From Sinonovacula constricta (taxonomy: Eukaryota > Mollusca > Bivalvia > Cardiida > Solecurtidae), in contig CM017567.1 in assembly GCA_007844125.1 (NCBI GenBank), positions 47,058,278 to 47,122,277 on the forward strand: a DNA stretch of 64,000 bases, in the 5' to 3' direction. Every line of letters starts with the position of its first letter. Within the stretch, counting starts at the first letter, position 1. A program made the position numbers and the translations under genes. Under the pieces are notes generated by a model that worked only from the letters and a program-made list of their open reading frames with translations, made no database searches and was not told where the DNA came from. Positions 1 to 11,900 of the stretch are shown here, one piece after another.

Positions 1-39
1 TCCCTCAGTATCTTAAATCAGTGTCTTTACTTTTTGCAG

Positions 40-415
40 AACGGACCTCAAAACGTGGAGAGAGAATTTTGCCATTGAAAGAAAGAAGCTTGGCGATCCT
101 CCACTTAGTGAACATATATCGGAAAGATGGAAGAAACAAGTTGATATTTTTAAGACAAATCTAACAGAAATCAACAAACGAATTGACAAGCTGAACTTGA
201 TTGTCCCTGTATTAAGCAAGCAGATGGTGCATTATAGATTTGATCGTGAGTATAAGGATATTTATGACAATCCAGACAATTTTTTGCCGGATGATAAAAA
301 AGGGGCAATAATGCAGCAGACTAAGTATTCTGATTTATATTCCAAGGAAGACTACTCTAGTCGCCCTAGTATTATCACTGGAGTTATCGAACTTTTGTTT
401 CAGAAGAAAAGATGA
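40..415 (+). CDS. DNAJC28: DnaJ homolog subfamily C member 28-like, last coding exon
   Basis: An AG acceptor after a T-rich tract ends at 39 and an open frame runs to TGA at 413-415, giving about 125 residues with split codons at the start. The exon encodes the conserved C-terminal region of DNAJC28 (DUF1992): a basic ERKKLG stretch, an NKRIDKLNLIVPVL core, then a Q-x-VHY segment. I recall nearly the same pattern from vertebrate DNAJC28 (KKLG, LNKRI, NLIVPIL, Q-x-VHF). The family is named for an N-terminal J domain that would recruit Hsp70; that part must lie left of the window. The acidic, lysine-rich tail after about residue 75 is less conserved. The gene runs in the same direction as the integrin gene 5.3 kb downstream and appears unrelated to it in function. 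Confidence 0.82.
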
Positions 416-1230
416 GTGATTCACGTTGTGATGTTATATTAAGGTGATGGGTTACAACAGAGCAATAAACTTGGTACTCCTGTTTATTTAAGAAGACTGC
501 TATAGTTTACATCTGATCATTACTAGAGTTAGGAACCATTAGTTATGGAACTTCTGTTTTAAAAGATGCGATAAAACAAGTGAAACTGTGATTTTAATAA
601 CTGATGCTAAAAGGGGAAATTCTTTTTGATTTTTTGTTTACTTAATTTTTGGCAATAAAGATAACTTCAGTTGACCTTATTTTATCATCAGAGTAATTAA
701 ACTTTTGGTTAAGAAGGAAAAAACAGAAAAGAAATGGTAAAGATGTGATTTTTTAACTGAGGATAAGGTATTGGGGAAGTGGTGCAGTATTATACCTAGT
801 CCTATTATTTTAACCTTTTTGAACCAAACAGACACCTTCATTTGTCTGTCTTTTACTATCTAGTATTGGTGTTAGAAAACTTTGAATATATAAAGGAAAA
901 GGAGTGATTAGAAATGTGATGATCTTGTAGATGTGTTGATGGTTTAAAAATAAGTGAAAACAATATTTATTATTTTGTTTATTGTTTATATTTTATAATG
1001 TTGGGGTTTGGAAAAATGTAATTAAAATACATCCAGTGTGTATATTTTAATTAAGCTGACGCTTATAAATCAGTTGTATGTTGTAAGATTGAACTAAACA
1101 CATTATATTTTTATTAAAAATAAACATATTACAATAGTTTGTTGGAACTGCTTTAACGACCTTAACATACAATATGATGGCAGATTTAACTTTTTATTGC
1201 ATTTAAAGGTATTGGAAATTACCTTACTTC
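416..1230 (+). other. 3' UTR of the DNAJC28-like gene and AT-rich intergenic DNA
   Basis: Downstream of the stop codon the sequence is AT-rich with no open frame of interest. The first AATAAA after the stop is at 654-659 in the context GGCAATAAAG. Another AATAAA lies at about 1119-1124. I see no further gene before the repeats that start near 1236. Confidence 0.6.
654..659 (+). promoter_or_regulatory. candidate polyadenylation signal of the DNAJC28-like gene
   Basis: Canonical AATAAA hexamer about 240 bp downstream of the stop codon, on the same strand. Motif match only. Confidence 0.45.
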
Positions 1231-1235
1231 GATCC

Positions 1236-1320
1236 TCCACCCCATCGCCACACAGGTTCCAGCTCCAACTCCATGATGTGAGATCACAGCTGAGACACCT
1301 AACTTGTGTATTGTACACTG
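1236..1320 (+). repeat. dispersed repeat, diverged copy 1
   Basis: The motif GTGAGATCACAGCTG followed by CTTGTGTATTGTACAC recurs, diverged, at 12,030-12,125 (GTGAGATCGCAGCTGG, then TTGTATTATACAC). It also occurs on the minus strand at 49,430-49,590. Three copies in 64 kb indicate an old interspersed repeat of unknown class. Confidence 0.5.
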
Positions 1321-1842
1321 AGATGGCTGGGAATTATATCCAGCTTCAACCGAAAACTCGCGAATTCCCGGCTACAACGGAATGCACAGCTAGGAAGGTA
1401 TTGTGTATTCAATATAGAGTTGCAGTCTTATTCATAGTCAGCCGGATATTAGGCATTTAGACTTCCGAACTACTGCCGAATACCCAGCTAGCTAGGAATT
1501 GGGTATTCTCGAATTCCCAGCTACTGCCAAATACACTGCTTGCAAGGTATTGGGTATTAAATATAGAGCTGCAACCGTGTGTCCCAAGCTATATGGGTAT
1601 TGGGTATTTAAGAATTCCGAGTTACAGCCGAATACCCAGATAGCTGGAAAGTGGTAATTCAATATCAAGCTACAACCGTATTCTCAGCTAGCAAGGTATT
1701 GGGTATTCAATATGGAGCTCCAACCGTATTCCAAGCCAGCCGAGTATTGGGTATTTACGAATTCCGAGCTAAAGTCGAATTACACAGCTAGCTGGGTATT
1801 GGGTATTCAATATAGAGCTGCAACAGTATACATAGCCAACTG

Positions 1843-1980
1843 GGACGACTCAAAGCACAGTTTGAATATCGAGGTAGAATTTTAATACGGACGACTCAAA
1901 GCACAGTTTGAATATCGAGATAGAATTTTAATACGGACGACTCAAAGCACAGTTTGAGTATCGAGCTAGAATTTTAATAC
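1843..1980 (-). repeat. three 46-bp tandem units (B' arm of the fold-back element)
   Basis: Units start at 1843, 1889 and 1935, each beginning GGACGACTCAAAGCACAG and ending AATTTTAATAC, with only a few substitutions. This is the short arm in the orientation opposite to the long array at 2.0-4.1 kb. Confidence 0.85.
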
Positions 1981-2899
1981 TAACGGGTTTAGCGGGGTGT
2001 TCAAACTTTGCCATTTGTAGTCTATTAACAGAAAATATTTCGAATACCCGATTCACAGCCACTTGATTAATCAGTCCTTACCGAGTAATCAAACTATCAT
2101 ATGAATAATCCCTTTCTTATTTTTTTTTCAAGTACTTATAACCAGCTGGGTATTCAGGTCTAGCTCGATATTCAAACTCGGCACTGCATAGCTCTTTAAC
2201 TGAAAATAATTCGAATATCCGATTTATAGTCAGCTTGCTATTCATTCCTATTTTGGTAGTCAAACTACACATTTAATTGTCATTAACTAATACATAATTT
2301 TAATATCCAATCCCCAGATACCTGGGTATTCAGGTCTAGCTGGGTATTCAAACTTTGCTATTTGTAATCTTATAACATATAATATTTCGAAAACCCAATT
2401 CCAAGCCAGCTGGGTATTCACGTCTAGCTGGGTTTTCAAACTTTGCTATTAGTCATTCAGTCATACCACAACAGAACAATAACAGAAAATAGTTTGAATA
2501 CGTAACTCCCCGCCAACTTGCCATTTAAGTTTAGTTGGGTATTCAAACTTTGTATATTTGTAGTCTGTTAACAAAAAATATTTCGAATACCCAATTCACA
2601 GCCAGCTGGGTAATTAGTCCTTGCTGGGTATTCAAACTACTCTTTACGGAAATTATTTCAAATACCCAATGCACAGCTTGTTCGTATCTGATCCGTTCAT
2701 GGTATTTAAACTTTGCTTGGAATGGTTTCTTAAAAGAAAATATTTCGAATACTCTATTGCCTGACAGGGTATTCAGGTCTAACTCAATATTCAAACTCTG
2801 CATTAATAGTTCCTTTCCCGAAACTATTTCGAATACCCTATCCCCAGCCAGCTGGGTATTCAGATCTTTTTCGATATTCAAACTCTGCGTTGAATAGTC

Positions 2900-4120
2900 C
2901 CTTTGCTGAAAATGTTTCGAATACCCAATTCCCATGCCAGCTAGGTATCCTGGTCTAGCTCGATAGTCAAACTTTGCGTTGATGGTCCATTCACAGAAAA
3001 TATTTCGAATACCCAATTCCCATGCCAGCTAGGTATCCAGGTCTAGCTCGATAGTCAAACTTTGCGCTGAATGGTCCATTCACAGAAACCATTTCGAATA
3101 CCCAATTCCCATGCCAGCTAGGTATCCAGGTCTAGCTCGATTGTCAAACTTTGCGTTGATGGTCCATTCACGGAAAATATTTCGAATACCCAATTCCCAT
3201 GCCAGCTAGGTATCCAGGTCTAGCTCGATAGTCAAACTTTGCGCTGAATGGTCCATTCACAGAAACCATTTCGAATACCCAATTCCCATGCCAGCTAGGT
3301 ATTCAGGTCTAGCTCGATAGTCAAACTTTGCGCTGAATGGTCCATTCACAGAAACTATTTCGAATACCCAATTCCCATGCCAGCTAGGTATTCAGGTCTA
3401 GCTCGATAGTCAATCTTTGCGTTGAATGGTCCATTCACAGAAACTATTTCGAAAACCTAATTCCCATGCCAGCTAGGTATTCAGGTCTAGCTCGATTGTC
3501 AAACTTTGCGCTGAATGGTCCATTCACAGAAAATATTTCGAATACCCAATTCCCATGCAAGCTAGGTATTCAGGTCTAGCTCAATAGTCAAACTTTGCGC
3601 TGAATGGTCCATTTACAGAAACTATTTCGAATACCCAATTCCCATGCAAGCTAGGTATTCAGGTCTAGCTCGATATTCAAACTTTGCGTGGAATGGTCCA
3701 TTCACAGAAAATATTTCGAATACCCAATTCCCATGCCAGCTAGGTATCAAGGTCTAGCTCGATAGTCAAACTTTGCGCTGAATGGTCCATTCACAGAAAC
3801 CATTTCGAATACCCAATTCCCATGCCAGCTAGGTATCCAGGTCTAGCTTGATAGTCAAACTTTGCGTTGAATGGTTCATTTACAGAAACTATTTCGAATA
3901 CCCAATACCCATGCCAGCTAGGTATTCAGGTCTAGCTCGATAGTCAAACTTTGTGTTGATGGTCCATTCACAGAAACTATTTCGAATAACCAATTCCCAT
4001 GCCAGCTAGGTATTCAGGTCTAGCTCGATAGTCAAACTTTGCGTTGATGGTCCATTCACAGAAAATATTTCGAATACCCATGCCAGCTAGGTATTCAGGT
4101 CTAGCTCGATAGTCAAACTC
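2900..4120 (+). repeat. about 13 copies of a roughly 90-bp tandem unit
   Basis: Each unit contains ATTTCGAATACCCAATTCCC, then ATGCCAGCTAGGTAT, then CAGGTCTAGCTCGATAG and TTTGCGCTGAATGGTCCATT. Adjacent copies differ by few bases and small indels (GTTGATGG versus GCTGAATGG), so this block has been homogenised recently. Units at 2.0-2.9 kb are more diverged relatives. Confidence 0.9.
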
Positions 4121-4171
4121 TACTTTGAGTTATCTGTACACAAAAATAATTAGAATACCATAATTCCCTGC

Positions 4172-4589
4172 AATCGGAACACCTCGGATAATTCACGAAT
4201 CATCACACGGATGTATGTAGGCAGTCGGATCACCTCGGCCATTTCGCTAAATGGGACAACTTTTGTGACAGACGTCAAAACAAAGATGGCAGCTCGGATG
4301 ACAGCTCTTCAATATGATGCCTGTAAAACTTCAATTTGTGGCGGTTTCAAATTTAAATGATCCAATTTTAATTTGCTCAGTGCAGCAGACACACAGCTGT
4401 CAAACGATGCCACTGTTTATGTTTTGTGCGAACTACATTTTATGCATATTCTTCTACCGACTTCCGGCAACAAAACGATTGGATTTCAGTAGCTATCATT
4501 GCACCAGATACTTCTGATAAGATGATAGATGATATATTTATGATGATACCTCGGGATAATTGTCCCGAGGACAAAATTCTCGAGGAGTG
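4172..4589. mobile_element. possible short insertion inside the fold-back element
   Basis: This 418-bp stretch has none of the tandem-unit motifs. It is bracketed by AATTCCCTGC at 4162-4171 and again at 4590-4599, as a 10-bp target-site duplication would be. It contains three ACCTCGG motifs and a hairpin at 4549-4570 (CCTCGGGA, six-base loop, TCCCGAGG). The caveat is that AATTCCCTGC is also part of the local repeat unit, so the duplication may be chance. Confidence 0.35.
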
Positions 4590-5175
4590 AATTCCCTGCT
4601 ACTTAGGTATTGTGTCCTTGGTTAGTATTCAATATGTGCGATGATCGGTATATTTAATTAAAATATTTAGAATACCCAATCCCCAGCCATCTGGGTATTC
4701 AAGTGCAGCTCGATATTCAAACGCTGGTTTTAATAGTCCGTACGCTTAACTATTTCGAAAACCAAATTCCCTGCTACATAGGTATAGATAATTTCCACAT
4801 CAGAGAAGATCACTTATCTTGGCAGCCATCAAAGATGGCAACTTCAAGAGATTTTTAGATGAATTGTATAGAAGGGTAAATTTTATTTTCTTGTAATTTC
4901 TTCATTTGTGGTTCAAAAATAAAAATTTAACCATTGAAAAGCTCTTGGAATTCATATTTTTAAAATATAATATAATATCTGTCTTATCAGTGCATATGAC
5001 ATCACATGGAAACTATCTATTCTGGCTGGGAATACAGTTTTAGCTTGATATGTAATACCCAATACCTAGCTAGCTGGGTATTCAGCTGTAGCTCGGAATT
5101 CACGAATACTCAATTCCTAGATGGCTGGGTATTCGGCTGTAGCTGGATATTGAATACCCAATTCCCAGCCAACTA

Positions 5176-5720
5176 CACAAACCTTATACATTAAAATTGT
5201 CCACTATTTCCAAATCTATGAAAAAGTTAAAATATTAAAGTAAACGCCCCCAGTCTGTCATATTTTGCTATGATATTTCAACTCGTTTTTATATTTTTAT
5301 CACATCGCTGCACAGTTTCCCCTTGATAGGCTTCATGTAGTATACATGTTGCTCGAGTGTCACGTGAATTCCATGCGGATATGCGATAAACATAAAGGAA
5401 GCTGCGAATGGGATGACGTTTGAATAAGGAAGATCAGCGTGAATTGGAATTTAAATACAAGGTTCTACGGTTCGGTGTCAGCATTAAATGACACCAGTGC
5501 GTGGCAGGTCACGATTTGTGATTCCACATCGAGATTAGTGCAGTAACTTTGGTGTCTGTTTTTCCATCACACTTTTTCTGTCTAGTAATTAACACATTTT
5601 TCGCCTTTTGTATTTAAAGCATCTAATGGTGCGTACTTAAACTCATGTAAAGATTCGACAAACAAAAGTACCATTGACATTTTAATAACAGATGACATAT
5701 ATAACACGCCGTTTAGAAGC
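5176..5720 (+). promoter_or_regulatory. upstream flank and probable 5' UTR of the integrin gene
   Basis: This is the single-copy stretch between the fold-back element and the integrin start codon. It should hold the promoter and any 5' UTR, but I see no convincing TATA box. A CACGTG E-box lies at about 5361-5366. This is a positional inference only. Confidence 0.35.
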
Positions 5721-5953
5721 ATGGGAGAATTTAAAGGAATACAACACGCGATTATTTCAGGAAATTCTGGAATTATTAACACATTCGTGTGTGTAATTCT
5801 CGCGAGTTTGTGTGGGAATGTGGGTGGATATAATATCGAGGTGACTAAGGCTAGTTTTGCCCGTGGGGATGCTGGGTCGCAGTTTGGTTATTCGGTGGGT
5901 GTGGTTAAAACCCCCGGCTGGACAAAAAAGGATAATACATTCCATTCAAAGAC
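5721..5953 (+). CDS. ITGA4/9-like: integrin alpha exon 1 (signal peptide, start of propeller)
   Basis: The ATG at 5721 has a good context (A at -3, G at +4). Residues 1-36 end in a hydrophobic run (IINTFVCVILASLCG), then YNIEV begins the mature chain and GSQFGYSV is the first FG-GAP strand. The donor GTAAGT follows 5953 and leaves phase 2. Confidence 0.88.
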
Positions 5954-8900
5954 GTAAGTAGAAACTACATCTTTAGTTTAAAAGCTGTACTAAACCTAAT
6001 TTCTACTTTCCTTTCCCAACATTTCTTCTGTCTCCTTTCTCTTTCTCTCTCCCTCACACCCGTTTTCTCATTCTATCTCTTGCTTTCGCGCTCTTTTGTG
6101 CTCGCTCTCTTTCTCATTTTCCATCTCTCTCATTCTCTCTTTCTCTTTCTCTCTTGTGTTTTTATACCCCCTCTCTCCTTCGGCTATCTTTTTTTCTCTT
6201 CCTTACTCATACAATCTCCCTCATTATATCTCTCATCCTTTATCTCCCGTCCACTATCATACTTTCTTTCTCATCCTAACTCTCTCTCTCTCTTTAATTT
6301 TATGTATCCTTTCGCATTTACTTCTTCCTTCCTTTCATTCTTTCTCTCAGTTTCGTTCCATCTTTACATCCCTCTCTCCACCCCAACCTTTGTAACAATG
6401 CGCATTTCTCATCACTGGTAAGTCTTATTTTCCCTTTTACAAACACTACCACCATCATCAAATCAATATTAGCAAATAAAGAAAATCACTTCATCCCCCC
6501 ACCCCTCCAATGATCGACCTTTTTTGCCATATAAATGATTACATTTTGTTTGCCTAAAATGTTTTCATCGGCTAAGCTACATTAAACTAGTTGTTTTTTT
6601 AAAAAAATAATAGTTTATATTTTAAGACTTTTATTCAAGTGTAATATATTTAGTCAAGTTGTTTCGGTGGTTTAATTCCGACGAAAATGTTTGGTTTCGT
6701 TGTTTTTCAAAGTCTGTTGATACTTTCAAACTGTGTCCCGGTGTTAAGTTGTTTATGCTTTGTAACATTAAACGTATTTTACTTTTAAACAGGTTTATTT
6801 ATTTGCTTTGAATAAGTTTTTTATTTTTTTTTACAAAAAAATAAAGCCATGAAAAAAACGTCAAGTATTAAGTAAGACTATTAGAAATTAATTATTAATT
6901 TGATATAAATTATTATTTACCATTATATGGTTAATCACATAGTCCGTTATTTATTGTCGACTGAGTGACTTCATTGACCGTGTATATAGTCCGGCAGCTA
7001 GGTATGGTTACCTAGGTATGGCACATCCACCTCCACCCTAGACTTTTTCATGGGTACCAACATGTTCGTTAGGGTGTCTAGAAACAGAATCTCCAGTGTA
7101 CTAAAAATAAACTCATTTGGGCTATATGAAAACCAGTAGTTTCCATTGCAACCATCATGGAATTTTGATAGGAGGGTATGTTTAGAAAATGTCTAGAAGT
7201 CTGCTTAACTAACCATAACATTGAAGAACATTTTTTGTATCTTTCCTTAATGATGGTATCCTACAGTTTGGGCCAAAAATATGTTCATTAAACATGTTCA
7301 TAAACTATTTTTATCTGAACTGATCACACAAAATGCTGTTTATTGATGTCATAACGCCTGTTTGAAAAGTGTACCATAACGCCACAATCGTCACTTTTGA
7401 GTGGAGGCTATCACCGAACTTATATTAGAAATAATTAATTATGCAAATTAGCCAAAATGAATATTCATATATCTTAAAAAGAATCTAAAAAATATCTTTG
7501 TTTTCGAAAAGTTGGTTAGATTCTTTTTATTTAAAAGCAATGTATTTAAATAAACTAAACAACCATAACATTAAAGAAGAAATTTTATATCGTTCCTTAA
7601 GTAGAGACTATCACTAAACTTAGATTTGAAATGATTAATTATGCAAATTAGCCAACATGAATGTTGATACGTATTAATGAAAATCTAAAGACAGATGTCT
7701 ATTTTGACAAGTTAATTAGAATTTACTTCATTTAAACGCCATCCGTATAAACAAACCATACTGTTTTAAAAGTTTAGTATGCACCACATCTTAGTCTGAT
7801 ACGTGTTTCATTAAGGTTTGCATGAATTTGTCCATTTTTTTAATAGTGTATGTTTTCTTTTGTCTGAGTTTTCCTGATTAAATTTTAACACACAAATATG
7901 TTAGAAAGCCTGCTTATAACTATTTATAACATAGAAACACAATTTTAGACTGGTCCTTTTGTGAAGGTAATCATTAAGCTACGATTTAAAATAATTATGC
8001 AAATTAGTTCTCATGAATATTCAAATCCTTTTATTGTGAGCTTACACTGGGCACTTTAACACTGAATAAATTTTCCGTCATTATTACATTTGTTGTATTT
8101 TTGTCTTTTTTTCATAGTTTTACAAAAGATCTCTAGCATTTAACTAAAGATCTTTCAAATTTGAACTTACTTATTATACCAATTAGTTCTCTTGACTATT
8201 CCAAACTCTTTATTATGAGCTTACACTGTGTACTTTAACAGGGAAGGAGGTATACTAAATAAACTTATAAAAATATTAAATTTGTTTTATTTCTTTTTCT
8301 TCCCTTTTTATACTTTTACATAGGCTCTCAAGCATTTAACTGAAAATCTTTCTCCATGTAGATGAAAGTTTCTAGCAATTATTCTATTAGTGATTTAATG
8401 CTACACTTGTATATCCTTATAAACTAAGTAATATTAATTTATTGTATTGGAATAGGGCTTAATGCTTAAAATTGTTTTAGATGAGTGAATTAATTATTTC
8501 TCTGATTTTCTTAATGAATGAGGTACATAATTTTCTTGACTTTATCTTAAAGTTTAAGACTGTGGGAACTGCTAAACCCCCTTTTTATAAGTTTTATGAA
8601 TTCCTATCATTTTCAAGTTCACTATATATTGACATTTGATATTGTATTATTCTCTTTTAATGTGCAGCATAGTATATTAAGTAGTTGAAACATATAAAGT
8701 AAAAATTTTAGTGCTACTTACAGCAGGAAGACTTGGCATATGCATATTTTTTCTAATACAACACGACAGATTTTCCCTTATATATGTCCCTTCTATGTGT
8801 AAGCAAGGTATTAAATGGTTAATTCTGTAATTTTTTACTATCCAATGTGGTGCATTCTCTTTCACCAACATTATAAAACATTGATAAGTCCAAGACTTTC

Positions 8901-11900
8901 ATAGTAGATAGGTAAAACCATATCTATTAACGGAACAAACTTGTCATTTTACTTTGAAACAATGTTGGTATATTACCCCCTTTAATCGTATTTATCCTTT
9001 GACTAAGGAGATGCAACTTTTACATTTATTTAGCTCAAACTGCAACAGAAAATCAGACTCAATAATTTATTTAATGCTAATACCTTGTTAAATGAAGCAG
9101 TAAATGTGCCTTGTCATGCTTAAATTTTCTAACCTATTCAACATCTTTGCAACATGCTTACATCATGTCACATTTAGCAATAATTTGTGGTTTCTAATAC
9201 TGTTTTCTGCTATAAGAATGCAGGGATTTATTATATCAGAAAACAAATCTTAAATTCTTAGCTGAATGTCAATTTTAATGTTAAGATTGTTTTTCTTTGT
9301 GATGTTCAAATCAGTTAAGGCATCATTTCAATCGTACCCCTCCGATAAAATCATTTTAATTATTGAACACTGTAAAATGTACACGTTTTTGTGTAATCTA
9401 GATATATATATACATATAAAATCGAATCAAGATGACGTGACAATTGTATTTTTCAGTTTTATTGACAAGCATATGACAAGCAAAATGGCAGGATTAAAAT
9501 TTTGGACAAGTGTATTTCTACCAAACGTCTGTAATATCGGCTGCATCAATAAAAATATTTATATCACAGTTTTTTAATAATGAACAACCAAGTTATAGCC
9601 AGTGGTGGTCAGGCAGTTTCGTGTGCTCACTTATAGCAATATTAACTTCCTCTCCAGTATTGGAATTAAAAAAAAAATTAGAATGCTCCACCTTACATGA
9701 ATAGACAAACCTTTGGCTGGACATTTAAAATTCCTATCATTTATGGGAATCATCAGAGGGCTTTATGTTCTGGAAACATATCTGGTGGCCACTGTGATAT
9801 GCAGGGACAGACTGTCAGTATATAGTAAATGCATCATGTACCGTAATGTGGATGTAACACCATCTAGGTGATGCCAGATACTGATTTCAGTTGTTGAACA
9901 CGTAATGGGACACCAGGTATGCCAGTACATCGTAAATCAATTACAACGCTATCATTTTGTAACAAGGAACATTTTCACCTTAAGTGCAAACTCTAATTTT
10001 GTGAAGCATATGTCAGATAATTTGCTAGTGAATCTTCTTTTCACTTGTGTCAATACATCTACGATATGACTTGACCTAATTTGGTTAGTATATTTAGGTT
10101 AGCCTTAGAGTAATTAACCGCTCATATCTTGACTTTGTAGGACATGAATTTGAGAAGAATAAATCCAGTATATGTAGTACAAATTATAATTACAGACAGA
10201 ATGTTTTTAAGAGTCGTAGATTTCTTGTTAATGTTCTCAGATATGCTTTAAAAGAATAAAGTGACCAAAGTCACTCACTTGTGGTATATACGTTTGATTA
10301 ATTTTAAAATGCCTTAAAAATATCTGTACTCTGAAATATCACCTTCAGAAAATTGAAGAATTAGAAATCCCAGTTGAAATATTACTCAAAAGAACATTTA
10401 TTTTAGATCTGAAATGGAAGAAATGAATTCTTTTCCATAACTAAGGAGTCATTTTAAAAAAAACTCTAAATCTTAGTTTTTACACAAATATATAGTTATT
10501 AATATGGTTGAAAATATAATGAACTTATCATAAGAAGTAAAAAATATAATGAATTAATTATCATGAGCAAAAACTAATGCTTGCCAACAATATTATTTTG
10601 ACTCAGAATAAAGATATAGCAATTAAAAAATATATATTCATTTTACATTTTAATTAAGATTCATGAATATTTATTAGGGCTAACTTGCATACCTATTAAT
10701 TTCAAATCTTGGGTTAGTGATAGTCTTCTATATAATAATGGCCTAAAACTGATTTTAACAGTAAGTTATAAGCAATACTGTACAGTACACATGTTTACAA
10801 GCCGTTTTTTTTATCAATTTCACATGCTAAACTCAATGATCAAAATTAAATGTCGAAAAATAGATCAAATCTAAACCAGAATCATCTTGTGTATTGTGAC
10901 TAAAAGAGGTGTCTATTTAACTTTTAAAACTGTAAAGTTTGTTTGAATATGGCTCTTAAATAAAATAAATTCTATAAACGTTTAAAAATTAAAGTCTTTT
11001 TACATGTTCATTAAGATATATGAATATTCAGTTGGCTAATTTGCATAGTTAATAATTTCAAATCTAAGTTTAGTGATAGCCTCCACTTATGAAACGATAA
11101 AAATTCATGATTTAATGTTAAGGTTAGTTATAAACTTCTTAATTATGCATTAAGATTGAATGAGCAAAGTTTGGACAAAAATAAATAAAAAATCTTAAAA
11201 TGAACCAAATAATAGGAAACTTAGACCGACATGTGACAAGTAGGGTATGTATATAAACTATAAATATATAAAGCTATAAAGAATTTTATCATCTGTTAAA
11301 AAAAGAGTCTATTTTTAGGTTCTCTTTAAAATGTTTTTATATTCTTAAGTGCTAATTTTCATAATTGACACATGACCACAATGGTCATTCAATAACCTCT
11401 AATTGAATACCAGTTTTATACTTTTATCACCATTTTATGAAAAGTTATAAGCATTTTTATAAACAGGCCCTCCTAATATAAATAAAATATAAATTTCATG
11501 ATGGCAGCCATGAAAACCATACTTTTCAGCCCACATAAGATTAATCTTTGTAGATTATCCTAAATTCTGTTTCTGGACACCCTAACGAACATTTTGGTAC
11601 CCATGAAAAAAAGTTTAGTGGGTGGGGGTGGGGGCGTGAACGGTTGCGCGTTAGCTATACCTAGCTGCCGGACTAATACATATGAATAACACCTCTAAAA
11701 ACGGGACTAAATCTCCCACCATGTATTGTCCATGCGGGCAGATTTCATGCTAAACTTGGACTTGGACTTGGAAAGAAATCAAAAATGTGTGATTACGGTT
11801 AGAAAAATAAAATAACTGTAGGCATCTTGTAAAGTTCACGGGAAGTTATTCTCCCCGCCTTGGAAAATTCACGGAGGGGTTTCTGTCCACCTAGGATGGG

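Larger units (their letters stand above)
1323..5175. repeat. fold-back (inverted-arm) element built of short tandem units, copy 1
   Basis: The left end (1,323 to about 1,840) consists of units with GGGTATTCAATAT and AGCTACAACCG. The right end (about 5,020-5,175) carries the reverse complements (ATATTGAATACCCA, CAGCTGTAGCT). Inside that, 1,843-1,980 has units containing TTTGAATATCGAG, and 2,000-4,120 has their reverse complements (CTCGATATTCAAA). The order is therefore A' B' B A, so the whole block can fold into a long hairpin. Many units also contain the palindromic core CCAGCTAGCTGG. No open frame of note lies inside. A second copy with the same order begins at 60.72 kb. The ends are approximate and no target-site duplication was found. 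Confidence 0.65.

Noticed and set aside
2535..3016. Open frames on both strands within the 90-bp array
   Set aside because: They follow the repeat period, occur on both strands and show no domain; they are repeat artefacts.
6080..6421. Serine/phenylalanine-rich open frames after integrin exon 1
   Set aside because: They are translation of a CT-rich low-complexity tract and start beyond a good splice donor.
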